Part shown: one piece after another, positions 48,119-48,942 of the stretch
Layout: the number at the start of each line of letters is the position of its first letter
Numbering within the stretch: position 1 is the stretch's first letter
Assembly: GCA_019746355.1 (NCBI GenBank)
Contig: JAIESC010000033.1
Location: forward strand, 1-48,942
Direction: 5' to 3'
DNA length: 48,942 nucleotides
DNA from: Xanthobacteraceae bacterium
GTDB taxonomy: Bacteria; Pseudomonadota; Alphaproteobacteria; Rhizobiales; Xanthobacteraceae
The notes under the pieces: generated by a model
What the model was told of the DNA's origin: nothing
The model's input: only the letters and a program-made list of their open reading frames with translations
Databases searched by the model: none
Made by a program: the position numbers and the translations under genes

Positions 48119-48942
48119 ATGATCATCGACATCTACACCCACATTTTCCCGGAGCGCTTTTTCCAGGAGCTCGAGCGCGGCTCGCCGAAGCTCGGCAACA
48201 TGGGCAAGCGGCTGCGTTCGGTCCGCAAGCTGTTCGACCTCGACCTGCGCTTCAAGGACATGGACGCGATCGGCAGGGACTATCGGCAGATCATCTCGCT
48301 GCCGAACCCGCCGATCGAGGACGTCGCCGAGGGCGAGGTCGCCAACAATCTCGCCAGGGTCGCCAACGACTCGATGGCCGAGCTGGTTGCAAAGCATCCG
48401 GACCGCTTTCCGGCGTTTGCCGCTGCGGTCAATCTGAACGACGTCGACTTCTCCATCGCCGAGATGGACCGCGCCATCAGGATGGGTGCGAAAGGCGTGC
48501 AGACCTTCACCAACATCACCGGCCATCCGCTCGACGAGCCGCGCTTCCGTCCGTTCTTTGCGGCGGTCGCCGCGCACGACCTGCCGGTCTGGATCCATCC
48601 GGCGCGCACCTCGGCGATGCCGGACTACACGTCCGAGCCGCGCTCGCGGTTCGAGATGTGGTGGTGCTTCGGCTGGCCCTACGAGACGACGGTGATGATG
48701 TGCCGGCTGGTGTTCGACGGCATCTACGACCGGCATCCTGACCTGAAGATCGTCACCCACCATCTAGGCGGCGGCATGATCCCGTTCTTCGACGGCCGCA
48801 TCGGCCCGGGCATGGAGGTGCTCGGCCAGCGCACCATCGAGGAAGACCACACCAAGGTGCTGTCGTCGCTGAAGCGGCCGCACCTCGAATATTTCAAGGA
48901 GTTCTATGCGGATACCGCGATGTTCGGCGGCACCTACGGCCT
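48119..48942 (+). CDS. Amidohydrolase 2 family protein (3' end outside window)
   Basis: The first 274 codons of a metal-dependent hydrolase/decarboxylase, cut by the window end. It begins MIIDIYTHIFPERFFQEL. The first metal motif is D-I-Y-T-H where most relatives have D-x-H-x-H, so one histidine is replaced by tyrosine. Later motifs are present: VWIHPART near residue 160 and IVTHHLGGGMIPFF near 215. The closest named family is 2-amino-3-carboxymuconate semialdehyde decarboxylase (ACMSD)-like. Divergent from the Rieske/amidohydrolase pair, suggesting a shared pathway; the substrate is unknown. Confidence 0.87.
   Translation, partial: MIIDIYTHIFPERFFQELERGSPKLGNMGKRLRSVRKLFDLDLRFKDMDAIGRDYRQIISLPNPPIEDVAEGEVANNLARVANDSMAELVAKHPDRFPAFAAAVNLNDVDFSIAEMDRAIRMGAKGVQTFTNITGHPLDEPRFRPFFAAVAAHDLPVWIHPARTSAMPDYTSEPRSRFEMWWCFGWPYETTVMMCRLVFDGIYDRHPDLKIVTHHLGGGMIPFFDGRIGPGMEVLGQRTIEEDHTKVLSSLKRPHLEYFKEFYADTAMFGGTYG

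Noticed and set aside
1..48942. CRISPR array, complete insertion sequence, rRNA genes
   Set aside because: No regularly spaced identical repeats, no transposase reading frame with family motifs and no rRNA-like sequence were seen.

Overview
The window is high-GC DNA (about 65-67 % by eye) from an alphaproteobacterium. Gene content and regulatory signals point to the Hyphomicrobiales, most likely the Nitrobacteraceae/Xanthobacteraceae (Bradyrhizobium relatives): two phasins with a PhaR-like operator, a PdhS-type histidine kinase, orphan Bug/TctC receptors, a FixK/FNR box, an Irr-like box, a tRNA-His without an encoded G-1, and many palindromic interspersed repeats. The genus is not determined.

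Layout. 1-803: 3-oxoacid CoA-transferase (scoB cut by the window edge, scoA). 913-3804: Fe(III) ABC transporter permease and binding protein, without an ATPase, carrying candidate oxygen and iron control sites. 4068-9175: DUF1194 secreted protein, alpha/beta hydrolase, large PAS histidine kinase. 9454-10619: two phasins. 10851-10927: tRNA-His, followed by a lower-GC catabolic cluster (FAD monooxygenase, divergent MarR regulator, Bug receptor, hydrolase). 15413-24956: IclR regulator, hydantoinase/oxoprolinase A and B, a complete branched-chain-amino-acid-type ABC importer and a cupin, which together look like an import-and-hydrolysis operon for a lactam or hydantoin-like compound. 25394-29408: two related small Cys-rich secreted proteins, an L,D-transpeptidase, a MocR-type regulator and a DUF983 protein. 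29611-31918: an AraC-family pseudogene and a GMC oxidoreductase.

32090-35804 is the most unusual part: an island of about 3.7 kb, clearly AT-richer, lying between two same-orientation copies of the 3' end of a tRNA-Phe gene. It holds one tight minus-strand operon: DNA adenine methylase, an orphan ParB-like protein, and a phosphoribosyltransferase-like protein. There is no partner restriction enzyme, ParA or integrase. I consider it the best candidate for an undescribed conflict or mobile-element system.

35868-48942 returns to host-like DNA: a luciferase-like monooxygenase, three more Bug receptors, a secreted protein, a cupin dioxygenase of the gentisate type, a lytic transglycosylase with a SPOR-like tail, a three-domain Rid protein, a Rieske/amidohydrolase pair and a second amidohydrolase cut by the window end. 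A gene-free stretch (38100-39432) contains a multi-hairpin region closed by a 20-bp stem, which may be a structured RNA. Palindromic repeats of several classes sit between many genes.
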